NCBI RefSeq assembly: GCF_009388985.1 | Contig: NZ_CP036422.1 | Coordinates: forward strand, 2,370,501 to 2,434,500 | DNA: 64,000 bases | DNA from: Halioglobus maricola | GTDB lineage: Bacteria > Pseudomonadota > Gammaproteobacteria > Pseudomonadales > Halieaceae | Reading direction: 5' to 3' | Part shown: one piece after another, positions 34,529-44,808 of the stretch | Layout: each line of letters starts with the position of its first letter | Numbering within the stretch: position 1 is the first letter of the stretch | Program-made: the position numbers and the translations under genes | Notes under the pieces: model-generated | The model's input: the letters and a program-made list of their open reading frames with translations, nothing else | What the model was told of the DNA's origin: nothing | The model's database searches: none

Positions 34529-35705
34529 CTGCCACCAGGCACATCGCCAGGGCAACGCTGCCCACGGTTACAACATCGCGCCACAAAAGATCCACCGGTA
34601 CGAAGGAAACAGGATACACATCAGTGTCCAGGAAACGCATGCCGAGTAGCCCTTCCAGCGCACTCACCAGCCCGGGTACCAGTTGGCTGCCGACAGTGCC
34701 TAACAGGCTACCCACAACGACTCCCACCAGGCCGATCATCGCGCCCTGTATCACGAAAATCCAGGCGATATCAGGCCCGGAGGCACCGAGTGTACGCAAG
34801 ATCGCAATGTTATCGCGCTTGTCGAACACCACGAGCACCAGCGATGACACGACGTTAAAGGCCGCCACCGCAATAATGGAAAACAGCAGAATACTCACGA
34901 GGTCGCGAGACAACTGGATTGCCGCATAGAGGTTGCCGTGAGTCATCATCCAATGGGTAGCGTAGTGCCCGACGGGAAGCTGATTAACCAGTTCCCAGGC
35001 CAGTCGGGAGCTGGAGAACACATCCGCGCTCACCACGCGCAAACCGCTGACCGCGTCACCGAGCCCGGCCAGTTCAGAGGCGAGCTCGAGGTTTAGCAGG
35101 GCCAGCCCTTCGTCGAGCTCGGTGCCGGTTTCGATAACACCGCCAAGATAGAGTGACTCAAAACGTGTACGCCCGGTATCTCCGGTGAGCCCGCCACCGG
35201 GCACAATCAGGGTGACTGTGTCGCCACTGACCACACCGAGACGCCGGGCGATGCCCGCGCCCAGCACCAGACCATCGCTGCGGGCGGCAAACGCCTCCCA
35301 TTGTGGCGGCGGTAACGACTGCATCAGGCGCGCAGTCGCCGGGTCGTCCACTGGCAGGCCAATACCCTGCGCTGTCTCGATATCGGTACCGCGCATAAAC
35401 AGCGCGTCAAACTGAGTAAATGGCGACACTTCCAGCACCTGGGGGTGGGCCTCAAGCAGCGCGGCATTCTCTCGCCAGTCCGGCATGGGTTCATGCGAAT
35501 AGACACTGATATGGGGTACCAGCGACAAGATACGCTCACGCATCTCGCGATCAAACCCGTTCATCACCGAGAGCACGATAATGAGCAGCGCGATGGCGAG
35601 CACCAGTCCCAGCATCGACAGCGAGGACAGAAACGTCGACAAATATCCCTGGCCAAAGGCAAAAGTATAGCGTCGGGCCACCCTGCCCCGCTCGGCCCAA
35701 TTCAC
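34461..35705 (-). CDS. lolE: lipoprotein-releasing ABC transporter permease, LolE position
   Basis: 414 residues of the FtsX/MacB permease type: N-terminal TM (SMLGLVLAIALLIIVLSVMNGF, about 32-53), a periplasmic domain of about 220 residues, then three TM helices. LolCDE extracts mature outer-membrane lipoproteins from the inner membrane and hands them to LolA. Third gene of lolC-lolD-lolE; it overlaps lolD by 4 bases. LolE is assigned by gene order. The 3' end overlaps the convergent DUF2062 gene by 68 bases. Confidence 0.92.
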   Translation of the reverse strand: MNWAERGRVARRYTFAFGQGYLSTFLSSLSMLGLVLAIALLIIVLSVMNGFDREMRERILSLVPHISVYSHEPMPDWRENAALLEAHPQVLEVSPFTQFDALFMRGTDIETAQGIGLPVDDPATARLMQSLPPPQWEAFAARSDGLVLGAGIARRLGVVSGDTVTLIVPGGGLTGDTGRTRFESLYLGGVIETGTELDEGLALLNLELASELAGLGDAVSGLRVVSADVFSSSRLAWELVNQLPVGHYATHWMMTHGNLYAAIQLSRDLVSILLFSIIAVAAFNVVSSLVLVVFDKRDNIAILRTLGASGPDIAWIFVIQGAMIGLVGVVVGSLLGTVGSQLVPGLVSALEGLLGMRFLDTDVYPVSFVPVDLLWRDVVTVGSVALAMCLVAAIYPAIRAAKLAPAAVLNQDRS

Positions 35706-36382
35706 CCGCGCGACTCCAGTACACCGCCACGCAACTCCAGCGTGCGATTCATATGAGCTGCAATGGCAGGATCGTGGGTGACCACCACAAATGCGGCACT
35801 GGATTCGCCAAGCTCGTCAATCAGCGCCAATACCTGGGCGGCTGAATCCGGGTCCAGATTACCGGTAGGTTCATCCATCAGCACAACGTCCGGCGAGGCG
35901 ACAAGTGCGCGCGCGATGGCAACGCGCTGGCGCTCACCACCGGAGAGCTGGCCTGGGCGATGCTGCAGGCGATGGTCCATACCCACACGGGCGAGAATCT
36001 CGTCGGCGCGGCGCCAGCTTTCGCGACGGGTTTCACCGCCAATCAGTAGCGGCATGGCCACGTTCTCACGGGCATCGAACTCGGGCAGCAGGTGGTGAAA
36101 CTGATATACAAACCCCAGGCGCTGGTTGCGCAAAGCACAGAGTTCACGCTCGGCCAGAGCCGCCATGTCCGCGCCGCCCAGCACAACCCGGCCGGCGCTC
36201 GGCCGATCGAGCCCGCCGAGCAGATTCAGCAGCGTTGACTTGCCTGAACCAGAGGTGCCCACGACTGCTATTTTTTCACCGGGCATCAGCTCTAGATCAA
36301 CCCCGCTGAGCACCTCCACAACCTTGTCGCCGTCTTCATACACACGCGCCAGCGATTCACAGTGCAGTACCACTTCATTCAT
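35702..36382 (-). CDS. lolD: lipoprotein-releasing ABC transporter ATPase
   Basis: 226 residues. Walker A GTSGSGKSTLLN (about 42-53), Q-loop region RLGFVYQFHHLLPEFDARENVAMPL with the LolD-type FHHLLPEF, signature LSGGERQR, Walker B VVLMDEPTGNLD. It drives LolCE. It overlaps lolC by 8 bases and lolE by 4. Confidence 0.97.
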   Translation of the reverse strand: MNEVVLHCESLARVYEDGDKVVEVLSGVDLELMPGEKIAVVGTSGSGKSTLLNLLGGLDRPSAGRVVLGGADMAALAERELCALRNQRLGFVYQFHHLLPEFDARENVAMPLLIGGETRRESWRRADEILARVGMDHRLQHRPGQLSGGERQRVAIARALVASPDVVLMDEPTGNLDPDSAAQVLALIDELGESSAAFVVVTHDPAIAAHMNRTLELRGGVLESRG

Positions 36383-37634
36383 AGCGGAGCACCTCCGCCG
36401 GTGCGACTCTGGCGGCCCGCCAGGCTGGGTAGAGCGTGGCCAGCAAACTCAGGGCGAGCGACGCAAGTGTCACCATAAGCACATCACCAGGCATGAGCAC
36501 CGAAGGTAGTTCGCTGATGAAGTAGACCGAAGGATCGAACAATTTGACCCCGATGAGGTTTTCCATAAACAGGGTAATCTCCGAGATATTGGATGCTAAC
36601 AGCACACCGATGACAGCGCCTGTAGTGATACCCACCAAAGCCAGCCCGAGGCCATGAGCTACAAAAATGGCCATCACTCCGCCGGCGCGCGCACCCATCG
36701 TACGCAACACAGCGATATCACGCCGCTTCTCCGCGACTGACATCACCAGGGTGGATACAATATTGAAAGCGGCCACCGCAACCACACTCAGCAGCAGCAA
36801 GCTCACCATGACTTTCTCCATTTTTACCGCGCGAAACAGGGACCCCTGCGTCTGGCTCCAGTCACGCAGTTCGTACTCGGCCGGCAACTGGCTAGCCAGT
36901 GCGGCAATAGTTTGTGGCGCCGTGACCAGATCGCTCGTCTTGAGTTGCAGGCCTTCCACCGCACCGCGCGGCCCCAGCAGTTTCTGTCCGGCGGTAAGAC
37001 CGATATACGCCTGAAAAGTATCAGGCTGAGCGCCCACCTCGAACAAGCCCACCACCGTCAACCGTTTGGTGCGCGGAAATACGCCCAGCGGCGTGACGGT
37101 CAGGCGCGGCACGGTAACCTCAACGGTATCACCCACCCGCAAGCTCAACATACGTGCGAGCGATGCACCCAACACGACATTGAAGCCGCCGTCAGCCAGC
37201 GCATCCAGTTGCCCTTCTATCATGGCGTCGGGCGCGCGCGAGACCTGGCTCTCAAATTCAGGATCAATCGCGGTCAGCACAGCCCCGCGCAGCGAGCGAC
37301 CGCTGGCAAGAATGACTTTCTCTGAGATATAGGGTGAGTAGGCTTCGATACCGGGCGAATCCAATACAGCGTCGCCGACGCTACGCCAGTCGGTCATGCC
37401 CTCTGGCGCGGCAATATAACCGTGGGGAACCAGAGAAAGAATGCGGCCGCGAAGCTCACCGGCAAAGCCGTTCATCACCGAGAGCACGGTGATCAGACTG
37501 GCAACCCCCAGCACCATGCCGAGCATGGACACCAGGGAAATAATGGCAGTGAATCGATTGCGTTTGCGGCTGAAACTGTAGCGCAGGCCTATGAAAGGTG
37601 CATAGTTTGCAATGGCGCCGCGGGGTCTATTCAA
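36375..37634 (-). CDS. lolC: lipoprotein-releasing ABC transporter permease, LolC position
   Basis: 419 residues, same architecture as the LolE-position protein: N-terminal cytoplasmic motif FIGLRYSFSRKRNRFTAIISLVSMLGM, one TM, a large periplasmic domain and three C-terminal TMs. The periplasmic hook of LolC recruits LolA. The two permeases differ clearly, so this is LolCDE rather than a LolF type. It begins 14 bases after nqrM and so may be read from the nqr transcript. Confidence 0.92.
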   Translation of the reverse strand: MNRPRGAIANYAPFIGLRYSFSRKRNRFTAIISLVSMLGMVLGVASLITVLSVMNGFAGELRGRILSLVPHGYIAAPEGMTDWRSVGDAVLDSPGIEAYSPYISEKVILASGRSLRGAVLTAIDPEFESQVSRAPDAMIEGQLDALADGGFNVVLGASLARMLSLRVGDTVEVTVPRLTVTPLGVFPRTKRLTVVGLFEVGAQPDTFQAYIGLTAGQKLLGPRGAVEGLQLKTSDLVTAPQTIAALASQLPAEYELRDWSQTQGSLFRAVKMEKVMVSLLLLSVVAVAAFNIVSTLVMSVAEKRRDIAVLRTMGARAGGVMAIFVAHGLGLALVGITTGAVIGVLLASNISEITLFMENLIGVKLFDPSVYFISELPSVLMPGDVLMVTLASLALSLLATLYPAWRAARVAPAEVLRYE

Positions 37635-37648
37635 GCGATAGGTTTCCG

Positions 37649-37885
37649 CTACTCGCCATCGGCAGGATAGAACATGCCGGGGTTGGTCTTACCGACTTCG
37701 CCCTCGCGGGTCTCCTCATCGCAACGGCGCGGATCGCCACCACAAATATCGCAGGACGTATCGATTCCCAGCGCGCCCATGCCGCCGCAGGAGCCCTTAA
37801 TCGGGCCGCGACCGGCCATCACACCCACCGCCATTGCGGCAATCACCAGCCCCATGAACAAGGCCGTGATAATGAAAATTGTCAT
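37649..37885 (-). CDS. nqrM: Na+-NQR maturation protein NqrM (DUF539)
   Basis: 78 residues from ATG 37885 after GGGAGAG; the longer open frame upstream lies in apbE and is rejected. One TM helix (residues about 2-24), then the cysteine-rich CGGMGALGIDTSCDICGGDPRRC with four cysteines. NqrM is required to assemble the Fe centre held between NqrD and NqrE. It follows apbE by 19 bases. Confidence 0.95.
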   Translation of the reverse strand: MTIFIITALFMGLVIAAMAVGVMAGRGPIKGSCGGMGALGIDTSCDICGGDPRRCDEETREGEVGKTNPGMFYPADGE

Positions 37886-37904
37886 ACGTCTCTCCCGGGG
37901 CGCA

Positions 37905-38939
37905 CTAGTTCGCCGCGTCCGTTCGTTGAAGATAGGGAGCGAAAGCATCCGTGTAGCTCTCGCTATAGCCATCTCCCTCTCTCTGGATGAAATATACCGC
38001 CAAACCTGCGGCTTCCGCTACTATGCGCGCTTCCTCTGCACCGAGCACCGTGAGCGCTGTCGCCCAGGCATCGGCCATCATACAGCTCGGGTGAACCACG
38101 GTAACAGATACCAGCTCATGCGCCACCGGCTCACCTGTGCGCGGGTCGATCGTATGAGAATAGCGCACACCATCTGCTTCAAAGAAATTGCGATAGTCAC
38201 CTGATGTAGCCACCGCTTCGTCCTCAAGCGCAAAAGCCTGGGCAATCCCGCCGGGCACTGCCTCGGGCTTCTCGATAGCGATCCGCCAGGCGTCTCCCCG
38301 GGGCGATTGCCCTGCCACTCGCATCTCGCCACCTATCTCAACAAGGTAGTTTTCAAAGCCGGCTCCAGCCAATACGCGAGCGAGTTCGTCCACGGCAAAG
38401 CCTTTGGCAATCGACGAAAAATCCAGATAAAGCTCTGCCTGTTTGAGCACACTGTAGATCTCACCATCGACACGCAGTTTGTCCTGACCCACCTGGGCCA
38501 TGACCGCATCTATCGCTTCGGATGAAGGCGGTTCATCTGTCCGGTCGCCCGGGCCAAAGCCCCATAAATTGACCAGCGGCCCCACTGTCAGATCGTAGGC
38601 GCCGTTGCTCTGCCAACTGATCGCCATCGCAGAAGACAGTACGAGATAGAAATCGGAGGAAACCTCGAACCACTCGCCCACGGGCGCAGCGTTGAACCGA
38701 CTGACTTCTGAATCCGCTCGGTAGGTAGACATGCTCGCGTTGACGGCCTCGAGCACCGCCTCGATTTCAACTTGCAAAGCCTCTTCGGTTACAGAGGTAT
38801 GCTCCCCCGGCACCGCTGCGACACGCCAGGTGGTGCCCATGGTTGAGCCAGCCAGGTTCCACGGAGCTGCAGCATCCCCGCAGCCGACAAGTAGCAATAA
38901 AACAATAGAAAAAAGCCACTCGAAAGAGTGGCTTTTCAA
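37905..38939 (-). CDS. apbE: FAD:protein FMN transferase ApbE (lipoprotein)
   Basis: 344 residues from TTG 38939, just after the nqrF stop (38941); the longer frame from 38984 overlaps nqrF and is less likely. Lipoprotein signal FSIVLLLLVGC. ApbE motifs: YLDFSSIAKGFAVD, EIGGEMRVAG, VATSGDYRNF, HTIDPRTGEPV, CMMADAWATALTVLG with the metal-binding residues. It attaches FMN to Thr of NqrB and NqrC. The first codons coincide with a perfect intrinsic-terminator hairpin. Confidence 0.92.
   Translation of the reverse strand: MKSHSFEWLFSIVLLLLVGCGDAAAPWNLAGSTMGTTWRVAAVPGEHTSVTEEALQVEIEAVLEAVNASMSTYRADSEVSRFNAAPVGEWFEVSSDFYLVLSSAMAISWQSNGAYDLTVGPLVNLWGFGPGDRTDEPPSSEAIDAVMAQVGQDKLRVDGEIYSVLKQAELYLDFSSIAKGFAVDELARVLAGAGFENYLVEIGGEMRVAGQSPRGDAWRIAIEKPEAVPGGIAQAFALEDEAVATSGDYRNFFEADGVRYSHTIDPRTGEPVAHELVSVTVVHPSCMMADAWATALTVLGAEEARIVAEAAGLAVYFIQREGDGYSESYTDAFAPYLQRTDAAN
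38909..38937 (-). terminator. intrinsic terminator-like hairpin within the start of apbE
   Basis: On the minus strand: A-rich lead, AGCCACTC (38933-38926), loop TTTC, GAGTGGCT (38921-38914) and a run of six T. It falls between nqrF and the body of apbE, inside the apbE signal-peptide codons. It would terminate or attenuate transcription from nqrABCDEF into apbE-nqrM-lolCDE. Confidence 0.75.
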
Positions 38940-38940
38940 C

Positions 38941-40164
38941 TTACCCGCCGAAGTCATCGAGCAGGATATTCTCGGGCTCCACACCCAGATCTGTCAGCAT
39001 CTGGATGACGGCCGCGTTCATCATCGGCGGCCCACACATATAGTACTCACAGTCTTCTGGTGCCGGATGATTCTTCAGGTACTCTTCAAACAGAACATTG
39101 TGAATAAAGCCGGTCAGGCCATCCCAGTTGTCCTCGGGCTGAGGATCAGACAGGGCCACATGCCAGTCGAAGTTCTCGTTCTCTGCCGCGAGCATGTCGT
39201 AGTCTTCTACGTAGAACATCTCACGCAGCGAGCGCGCACCGTACCAGAAGGAAATCTTGCGCGTGGAGTTCAGACGCTTGAGCTGATCGAAGAGATGAGA
39301 GCGCATGGGCGCCATGCCCGCACCACCACCAATGAAGACCATCTCGGCATCCGTGTCCTTGGCGAAAAACTCACCGAACGGGCCGTACACTTTGACCTTG
39401 TCGCCGGGCTTAAGGCCGAACACCCAGGAAGACATCTGGCCTGGAGGAATGCCTTCACTGCCAGGAGGCGGTGTGGCAATACGGATATTGAACTTAACAA
39501 CACCCTTCTCTTCCGGATAGTTGGCCATCGAGTAAGCGCGAATCACGTCTTCCTTCACGATGGACTCGTGCTTGAAGAAGTTGAAGTGTTCCCAGTCACC
39601 GCGGTATTCCTCTTCAATATCGAAGTCGGAGTACTTCACGTGGTGCGGGGGGCACTCCAGCTGCACATAACCGCCAGCACGGAAATCCACGTTCTCACCT
39701 TCGGGCAATTTCAGGGTCAGTTCTTTAATGAAGGTCGCCACATTGGGGTTGGACTCAACAGTACACTCCCACTGCTTGACGCCGAAGACTTCTTCCTCGA
39801 CCTCGATCTTCATATCTTGCTTCACTGCCACCTGGCAGCTCAGACGCCAGCCCTCGGATGCGTCGCGCTTGGTGAAGTGCGACTCTTCGGTAGGCAGCAT
39901 GGAGCCGCCGCCGTCATTGATGATGCACTTGCACTGGGCACAGGTACCACCACCGCCACAGGCAGACGGCAGGAACAGGCCAGACTCCGAGAGGGTTTGC
40001 AGCAGCTTGCCGCCAGCGGGAACCGTGATGGTTTTCTCGCCGTTGATTTCTATGTTGACGTCGCCTGTACTCACCAGAGCATTGCGCGCGACCAGAATGA
40101 TGGCAACCAGTGCCAGCACAATGGCGGTGAACATCACCACGCCGAAAATAATCGTCATATCCAT
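38941..40164 (-). CDS. nqrF: Na+-translocating NADH:quinone reductase subunit F
   Basis: 407 residues. N-terminal TM helix ([22 protein letters not shown]), 2Fe-2S ferredoxin domain ([14 protein letters not shown], with LSC as fourth ligand), FAD domain (RAYSMANYP) and NADH-binding C-terminus ([17 protein letters not shown]). It is the NADH entry point of Na+-NQR. Last structural nqr gene, 15 bases after nqrE. Confidence 0.98.
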   Translation of the reverse strand: MDMTIIFGVVMFTAIVLALVAIILVARNALVSTGDVNIEINGEKTITVPAGGKLLQTLSESGLFLPSACGGGGTCAQCKCIINDGGGSMLPTEESHFTKRDASEGWRLSCQVAVKQDMKIEVEEEVFGVKQWECTVESNPNVATFIKELTLKLPEGENVDFRAGGYVQLECPPHHVKYSDFDIEEEYRGDWEHFNFFKHESIVKEDVIRAYSMANYPEEKGVVKFNIRIATPPPGSEGIPPGQMSSWVFGLKPGDKVKVYGPFGEFFAKDTDAEMVFIGGGAGMAPMRSHLFDQLKRLNSTRKISFWYGARSLREMFYVEDYDMLAAENENFDWHVALSDPQPEDNWDGLTGFIHNVLFEEYLKNHPAPEDCEYYMCGPPMMNAAVIQMLTDLGVEPENILLDDFGG

Positions 40165-40179
40165 TTTCGCTGCTTCTCC

Positions 40180-40788
40180 TTACAGATCAATGCCGCCGAA
40201 GGACATGAAGCCCAGGGACATCAGACCAACGATAATGAAAGTGATACCCAGACCTTCCAGGCCTTTGGGTACATCCGAGTACTTCATCTTTTCGCGAATA
40301 CCGGCCAGGGCAACAATCGCCAGGGCCCAGCCCACGCCGGCACCAGCGCCGAACACGAGAGATTCACTGAAGTTGTAGTCTCGCTCCACCATGAACAGAG
40401 AGGCACCCAGAATGGCGCAGTTCACCGTAATCAGTGGCAGGAATACGCCGAGTGCGTTGTACAGCGCCGGGACATACTTATCCAGGAACATTTCCAGGAT
40501 CTGCACCATTGCCGCAATCACGCCAATGTAGCTCAGCAGGCCGAGGAAACTCAGGTCGAGGTCCGGGTAACCGGCCCACGCCAGGGCACCATCTGCCAGC
40601 AGCGAATTGTAGATCAGGTTGTTAACCGGCACTGTGATGGTCAGGACTACAACCACCGCGACACCGAGGCCGAAGGCCGCCGTGATCTTCTTGGATACTG
40701 CCAGGAAAGTACACATGCCCAGGAAAGACGCCAGGGCCATATTCTCGATAAAGATCGAGCGGATAAACAGGCTCAGGTAATGTTCCAT
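40180..40788 (-). CDS. nqrE: Na+-NQR subunit E
   Basis: 202 residues, six TM helices; [34 protein letters not shown] at the start has the conserved Cys (26) that with NqrD holds the membrane iron centre. Adjacent to nqrD with no gap. Confidence 0.98.
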   Translation of the reverse strand: MEHYLSLFIRSIFIENMALASFLGMCTFLAVSKKITAAFGLGVAVVVVLTITVPVNNLIYNSLLADGALAWAGYPDLDLSFLGLLSYIGVIAAMVQILEMFLDKYVPALYNALGVFLPLITVNCAILGASLFMVERDYNFSESLVFGAGAGVGWALAIVALAGIREKMKYSDVPKGLEGLGITFIIVGLMSLGFMSFGGIDL

Positions 40789-41451
40789 TTACACGCCCTC
40801 CCGCGCAACAGTGTGTTTGGCCATCTTGAAATCAGCTTCTTCTACCTGCTCCTTCTGCACAGTGCGCAGAACCCAGATGAAGATACCGATCAGGAAGAAA
40901 GCGCTAGGCGGCAACAGCAGCAGACCGTTCGGGTTATACCAACCACCTTCAGTGACCAGTGGCAGAATTTCGATACCCATCAGCTTGCCCGCGCCAAACA
41001 ACTCACGCACAACCGCGACAGCAATCAGTACCACTGAGTAACCCAGGCCATTACCGATACCGTCGATAAAGCTCGGCAGCGGCGGATTCTTCATGGCGAA
41101 AGCTTCGGCGCGGCCCATCACGATACAGTTGGTGATAATAAGGCCGACAAATACCGACAACTGCTTGCTGATGTCGTAGGCAACCGCTTTCAGGGTCAGG
41201 TCTACAGTGATCACCAGCGAAGCAATAATGATCATCTGCACGATAATGCGGATGCTTCCCGGAATGTGGTTGCGGATCAGCGATACACCGAGGTTGGAGA
41301 ACGCGGTCACGAAGGTTAGTGCGACACACATCACCAGCGTCACCTGCAGTGACGAGGTAACCGCCAGCGCGCTACATACGCCCAGAATCTGCAGTGCAAT
41401 CGGGTTGTTTTTGAAAATTGGAGTCGAGAGAGTCTCTTTAACAGAATCCAC
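40789..41451 (-). CDS. nqrD: Na+-NQR subunit D
   Basis: 220 residues, six TM helices; [13 protein letters not shown] and [16 protein letters not shown] carry the two conserved cysteines of the intramembrane iron site shared with NqrE. Homologous to NqrE and RnfE/A. It lies 2 bases after nqrC. Confidence 0.98.
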   Translation of the reverse strand: MDSVKETLSTPIFKNNPIALQILGVCSALAVTSSLQVTLVMCVALTFVTAFSNLGVSLIRNHIPGSIRIIVQMIIIASLVITVDLTLKAVAYDISKQLSVFVGLIITNCIVMGRAEAFAMKNPPLPSFIDGIGNGLGYSVVLIAVAVVRELFGAGKLMGIEILPLVTEGGWYNPNGLLLLPPSAFFLIGIFIWVLRTVQKEQVEEADFKMAKHTVAREGV

Positions 41452-41453
41452 GA

Positions 41454-42230
41454 TCAGGCCTCCCCGGATTTCAGGTTATTGAGAAAAGGCTCAAAGCCGC
41501 TGGGGCCCAGCCAGTACTTGACGAGATAATCCAGGCCACGAGTGGTCAGGGTGGCGCCCGCGAGGCCATCCACCTTGTACTCGACGCCAGAGGATGAGGG
41601 GTCAACCGCACCCTTGACGATAGTCAGCTCAACCTCGCCATCGACATATACCTGTTTGCCAGGCCACAGGCCTTTCCAGCGCGGGTTATCCACCTCACCG
41701 CCGAGCCCAGGTGTCTCTTTATGCTCGTAGAAGCCCAAGCCGGCGACCGTATTCATGTCACCTTCAAGAGCCACAAAGCCGTACAGAGTACCCCAAAGGC
41801 CATAGCCACGAATGGGCAGAATCACCTTCTCGAGACCGCCATTGTCTTCCACCAGGTAGACCAGAGCGTAGTGTTCCTTGCGCAGGATCTTGGCGGGATC
41901 TTCATCGCCGCTCAACTTATCGGACAACGCAGGATCCTTGGTCGCCTTGCGTTGATCGAAGCTGGCCGCATCCACGTCGGTAGTGAACTTACCAGTGCGA
42001 AGATCTACGGCGCGCGTGGTGATCGACTCGAATTGCTCGTCAATGCTGCGGCCCTCTTCGAGGATACCCGCTGCAGCGAGAATATTGCGTTTCTTGTCGA
42101 GCTCGACGTTGGCGATCTGCGCCGGCTTCAGAATCACCGCAGCAGTAGAGACGATCACCGAACAGACGATGCAGAGGGAGAACGCAACAATCAGCGTCTT
42201 CTTGATACTGTCATTACTAGACACGAGCAA
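41454..42230 (-). CDS. nqrC: Na+-NQR subunit C
   Basis: 258 residues. One N-terminal TM helix, then a periplasmic FMN-binding domain. The flavinylation motif is DGLAGAT (residues 221-227) with Thr227 as the likely covalent FMN site, made by ApbE. Position four of the motif is Ala where Ser/Thr is common. It overlaps nqrB by 14 bases. Confidence 0.97.
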   Translation of the reverse strand: MLVSSNDSIKKTLIVAFSLCIVCSVIVSTAAVILKPAQIANVELDKKRNILAAAGILEEGRSIDEQFESITTRAVDLRTGKFTTDVDAASFDQRKATKDPALSDKLSGDEDPAKILRKEHYALVYLVEDNGGLEKVILPIRGYGLWGTLYGFVALEGDMNTVAGLGFYEHKETPGLGGEVDNPRWKGLWPGKQVYVDGEVELTIVKGAVDPSSSGVEYKVDGLAGATLTTRGLDYLVKYWLGPSGFEPFLNNLKSGEA

Positions 42231-43410
42231 GCCTCCTCTTGATGTTGGCCTGGATTACAAAATTATCCATCAGGGGCGCGAACAGGTTGGCGAACAGAAT
42301 CGCCAGCATAATACCCTCGGGGAACGCAGGATTAACGACGCGGATAAGCACCGTCATCAGGCCGATCAGGATGCCGAAGGCCCATTTGCCGGAATTCGTC
42401 ATGGCAGCAGAAACAGGGTCGGTAGCCATAAAGAACATACCGAAAGCGAAACCGCCTGTGACCAGATGCCAGTACCAGGGCATGGCAAAGGCCGGGTTGC
42501 TGTCCGAGCCGATCATGTTGAACAGGCTGGCCATGGCAACCATGCCCAGCATGACGCCGGTAACAATGCGCCAGGAGGCAATGCGGGAAAGCAACAGGAT
42601 CAAGCCACCTATAGCGACAGCCAGGGTCGATGTCTCACCGATGGAGCCAGGAATACCGCCAATAAAGGCTTCCATCCAGGTCATCTGTTGCTGCAGTGCA
42701 GCCATCCCATCAGCGGCAACCACGGACAGTGGCGTTGCTGCGGTGTAACCGTCAACCGCAACCCATACTGCATCGCCGGACATCTGGGCCGGGTAAGCGA
42801 AGTACAGGAAAGCGCGACCGGTCAGGGCCGGATTGAGGAAATTTTTGCCGGTACCGCCGAACACTTCCTTGCCAATCACCACACCGAAGCTGATACCCAG
42901 TGCAACCTGCCACAGGGGAATATCCGGCGGGCAGATCAGGGCGAACAGGATGGAGGTAACGAAGAAACCCTCGTTAACCTCGTGGCCCCGCTTCATCGCA
43001 AACAGGACTTCCCAGAAACCGCCGACAACAAACGTCACCGCATAAATAGGTAGAAAGAATACCGCGCCATACCAGAAACAGTGCCATAGGCTGGAGGCAT
43101 CGTAGCCGCCTAGCAGTTCGATGAGCCAGCCGCGCCAGCCCTCAACTGCCATCCCGGCTTCCATTACGCCGGTAGCCTGGAAACCCAGGTTATACATGCC
43201 GTAGAACATGGCCGGGAAGGCCGCGAACCAGACAGTGATCATCATACGCTTGAGGTCAATACCGTCGCGTACATGGGCGGTAGACTTGGTTACGCTGCCC
43301 GGGGAATAAAAAATGGTGTCTGCCGCTTCATAAAGGGCGTACCAGTTCTGGAACCTGCCCCCTTCGGTGAAGTGGTGCTCCATATCGTCAAGAATCTTGC
43401 GCAATCCCAC
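42217..43410 (-). CDS. nqrB: Na+-NQR subunit B
   Basis: 397 residues, about ten TM helices; it forms the Na+ path and the quinone site. The FMN attachment motif reads DGYTAATPL (residues 220-228), Thr226 being the likely FMN-linked residue. The usual Gly before Ala-Thr is replaced by Ala. It starts 3 bases after nqrA. Confidence 0.98.
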   Translation of the reverse strand: MGLRKILDDMEHHFTEGGRFQNWYALYEAADTIFYSPGSVTKSTAHVRDGIDLKRMMITVWFAAFPAMFYGMYNLGFQATGVMEAGMAVEGWRGWLIELLGGYDASSLWHCFWYGAVFFLPIYAVTFVVGGFWEVLFAMKRGHEVNEGFFVTSILFALICPPDIPLWQVALGISFGVVIGKEVFGGTGKNFLNPALTGRAFLYFAYPAQMSGDAVWVAVDGYTAATPLSVVAADGMAALQQQMTWMEAFIGGIPGSIGETSTLAVAIGGLILLLSRIASWRIVTGVMLGMVAMASLFNMIGSDSNPAFAMPWYWHLVTGGFAFGMFFMATDPVSAAMTNSGKWAFGILIGLMTVLIRVVNPAFPEGIMLAILFANLFAPLMDNFVIQANIKRRLARV

Positions 43411-43413
43411 GAC

Positions 43414-44757
43414 TTAACCCTCCTTCTCAATGCGCGTCAGGTTATCCCGAAGGATAGGACCGTACTCGTACTTGCCCGCACACACATAAGTGCACAGGGC
43501 CAGATCTTCCTCTTCCAGTTCGAGGCAGCCCAAAGCCTGGGCCGATTCGGTATCGCCTACGATCAGGGAACGCAGCAACTGGGTGGGAAGGATGTCCAGG
43601 GGCATAATCGTTTCATACTGCCCCACCGGTACCATGGCGCGTTCGGAACCGTTGGTGTTCGTTGTCATAGCCAGCGGCTTCACACCAAAGAAACTGGACA
43701 GATAGATGCCCAGGCTCGAATGGCGGCTTGCACCTGGGCTCAGCCAGCCCATGAAATCTCTCTGGCGGCCTTCCAGCAGCACGCTTACCTGATTGTGGTA
43801 GCGACCGAGGTAGGCAGTACCGGAGGCAACACCGCGCCCGCCGAGTACCGATCCGGAAATAATACGGTTTTCACCGTCTTTGACTTCGCCAGCGCACAAT
43901 GCCTGCAGATCAACCCCGAGGCGAGTGCGCAGAAGACGAGGATTCTCGACCTGAGGGCCACCCAGGGAGATCACGCGATCAGTGTATACCTTGCCGTCAA
44001 GGAACAGCCGGCCCAGGGCAATAACGTCCTGATAGCCGATTTGCCATACCGCCTTGCGATTGCTGGCACCTTCAAGAAAATGAATATGGGTTCCGGGCAG
44101 ACCGGCAGGATGCGGGCCGTCAAATTGGGCATACTGAATATTGCCCGCCGAACCAAGCGGCAGAGACACGTCGGCGGCGGCACAAACATACACCTTGCCG
44201 TCGGTCAGTTTGGCCAACAGTTCCTGGCCGAGCGTAAACGCTTCGCCCTGGGTGTTGATAATGACGGTCGGGTCAGCTGCCAGCGGATGGGTATCCATGG
44301 CGGTGATAAAAATCGCCGCGGCCTCGCTGTCAACAGCGGGCACCCTGCTGAAAGGCCGTGTCCGCAGCGCCGTCCAAAGACCGCTCTCCAGGAGTTGGGC
44401 GCGAATCGCACTGGCGTCCAGATTGGCCGCGTCTGCCGCGCTGTAGCTGCCAAAGGTCTCTGCATCGTCACCGTCTACGTCGATGACCACCGACTGCAAC
44501 ACCCGCTTGGCGCCACGATTGATGGCGGATACGACACCGGAAGCCGGTGCGGTGTAGCGCACGCCTTCGGACTTCTTGTCGGTAAACAGCAGCTGGCCGA
44601 GCTTGACCCGGTCGCCTTCCTGCACCTCCATGGTGGGCTTCATACCAACATAGTCGAAGCCGACCAGCGCCACGGCGCGGGCTGCAGGTGCATCTTCAAT
44701 AACTTGCTGGGGAGCTCCCTGGATAGGGATATCCATGCCCCGCTTGATCTTGATCAT
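43414..44757 (-). CDS. nqrA: Na+-NQR subunit A
   Basis: 447 residues, soluble RnfC-like subunit that contacts NqrB on the cytoplasmic face and affects quinone binding. Conserved start MIKIKRGMDIPIQGAP and VALVGFDYVGMKPTMEVQEGD. First gene of nqrABCDEF-apbE-nqrM. It is preceded by a leader of about 140 bases with several dyads and a good -10. Confidence 0.97.
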   Translation of the reverse strand: MIKIKRGMDIPIQGAPQQVIEDAPAARAVALVGFDYVGMKPTMEVQEGDRVKLGQLLFTDKKSEGVRYTAPASGVVSAINRGAKRVLQSVVIDVDGDDAETFGSYSAADAANLDASAIRAQLLESGLWTALRTRPFSRVPAVDSEAAAIFITAMDTHPLAADPTVIINTQGEAFTLGQELLAKLTDGKVYVCAAADVSLPLGSAGNIQYAQFDGPHPAGLPGTHIHFLEGASNRKAVWQIGYQDVIALGRLFLDGKVYTDRVISLGGPQVENPRLLRTRLGVDLQALCAGEVKDGENRIISGSVLGGRGVASGTAYLGRYHNQVSVLLEGRQRDFMGWLSPGASRHSSLGIYLSSFFGVKPLAMTTNTNGSERAMVPVGQYETIMPLDILPTQLLRSLIVGDTESAQALGCLELEEEDLALCTYVCAGKYEYGPILRDNLTRIEKEG

Positions 44758-44808
44758 ACGATCTGCCTATGAATCTAGTGTGTGGATAGGCCGGGACAAT
44801 CCTTAGAA

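Noticed and set aside
38731..41037. 768-codon plus-strand open frame
   Set aside because: Antisense to apbE, nqrF, nqrE and nqrD, all certain genes; composition (Gln/His-rich) is typical of a GC-rich shadow frame.
41983..43053. 356-codon plus-strand open frame
   Set aside because: Antisense to nqrC and nqrB; shadow frame.
43273..44772. 499-codon plus-strand open frame
   Set aside because: Fully antisense to nqrA and the start of nqrB; no domain, no ribosome binding site.
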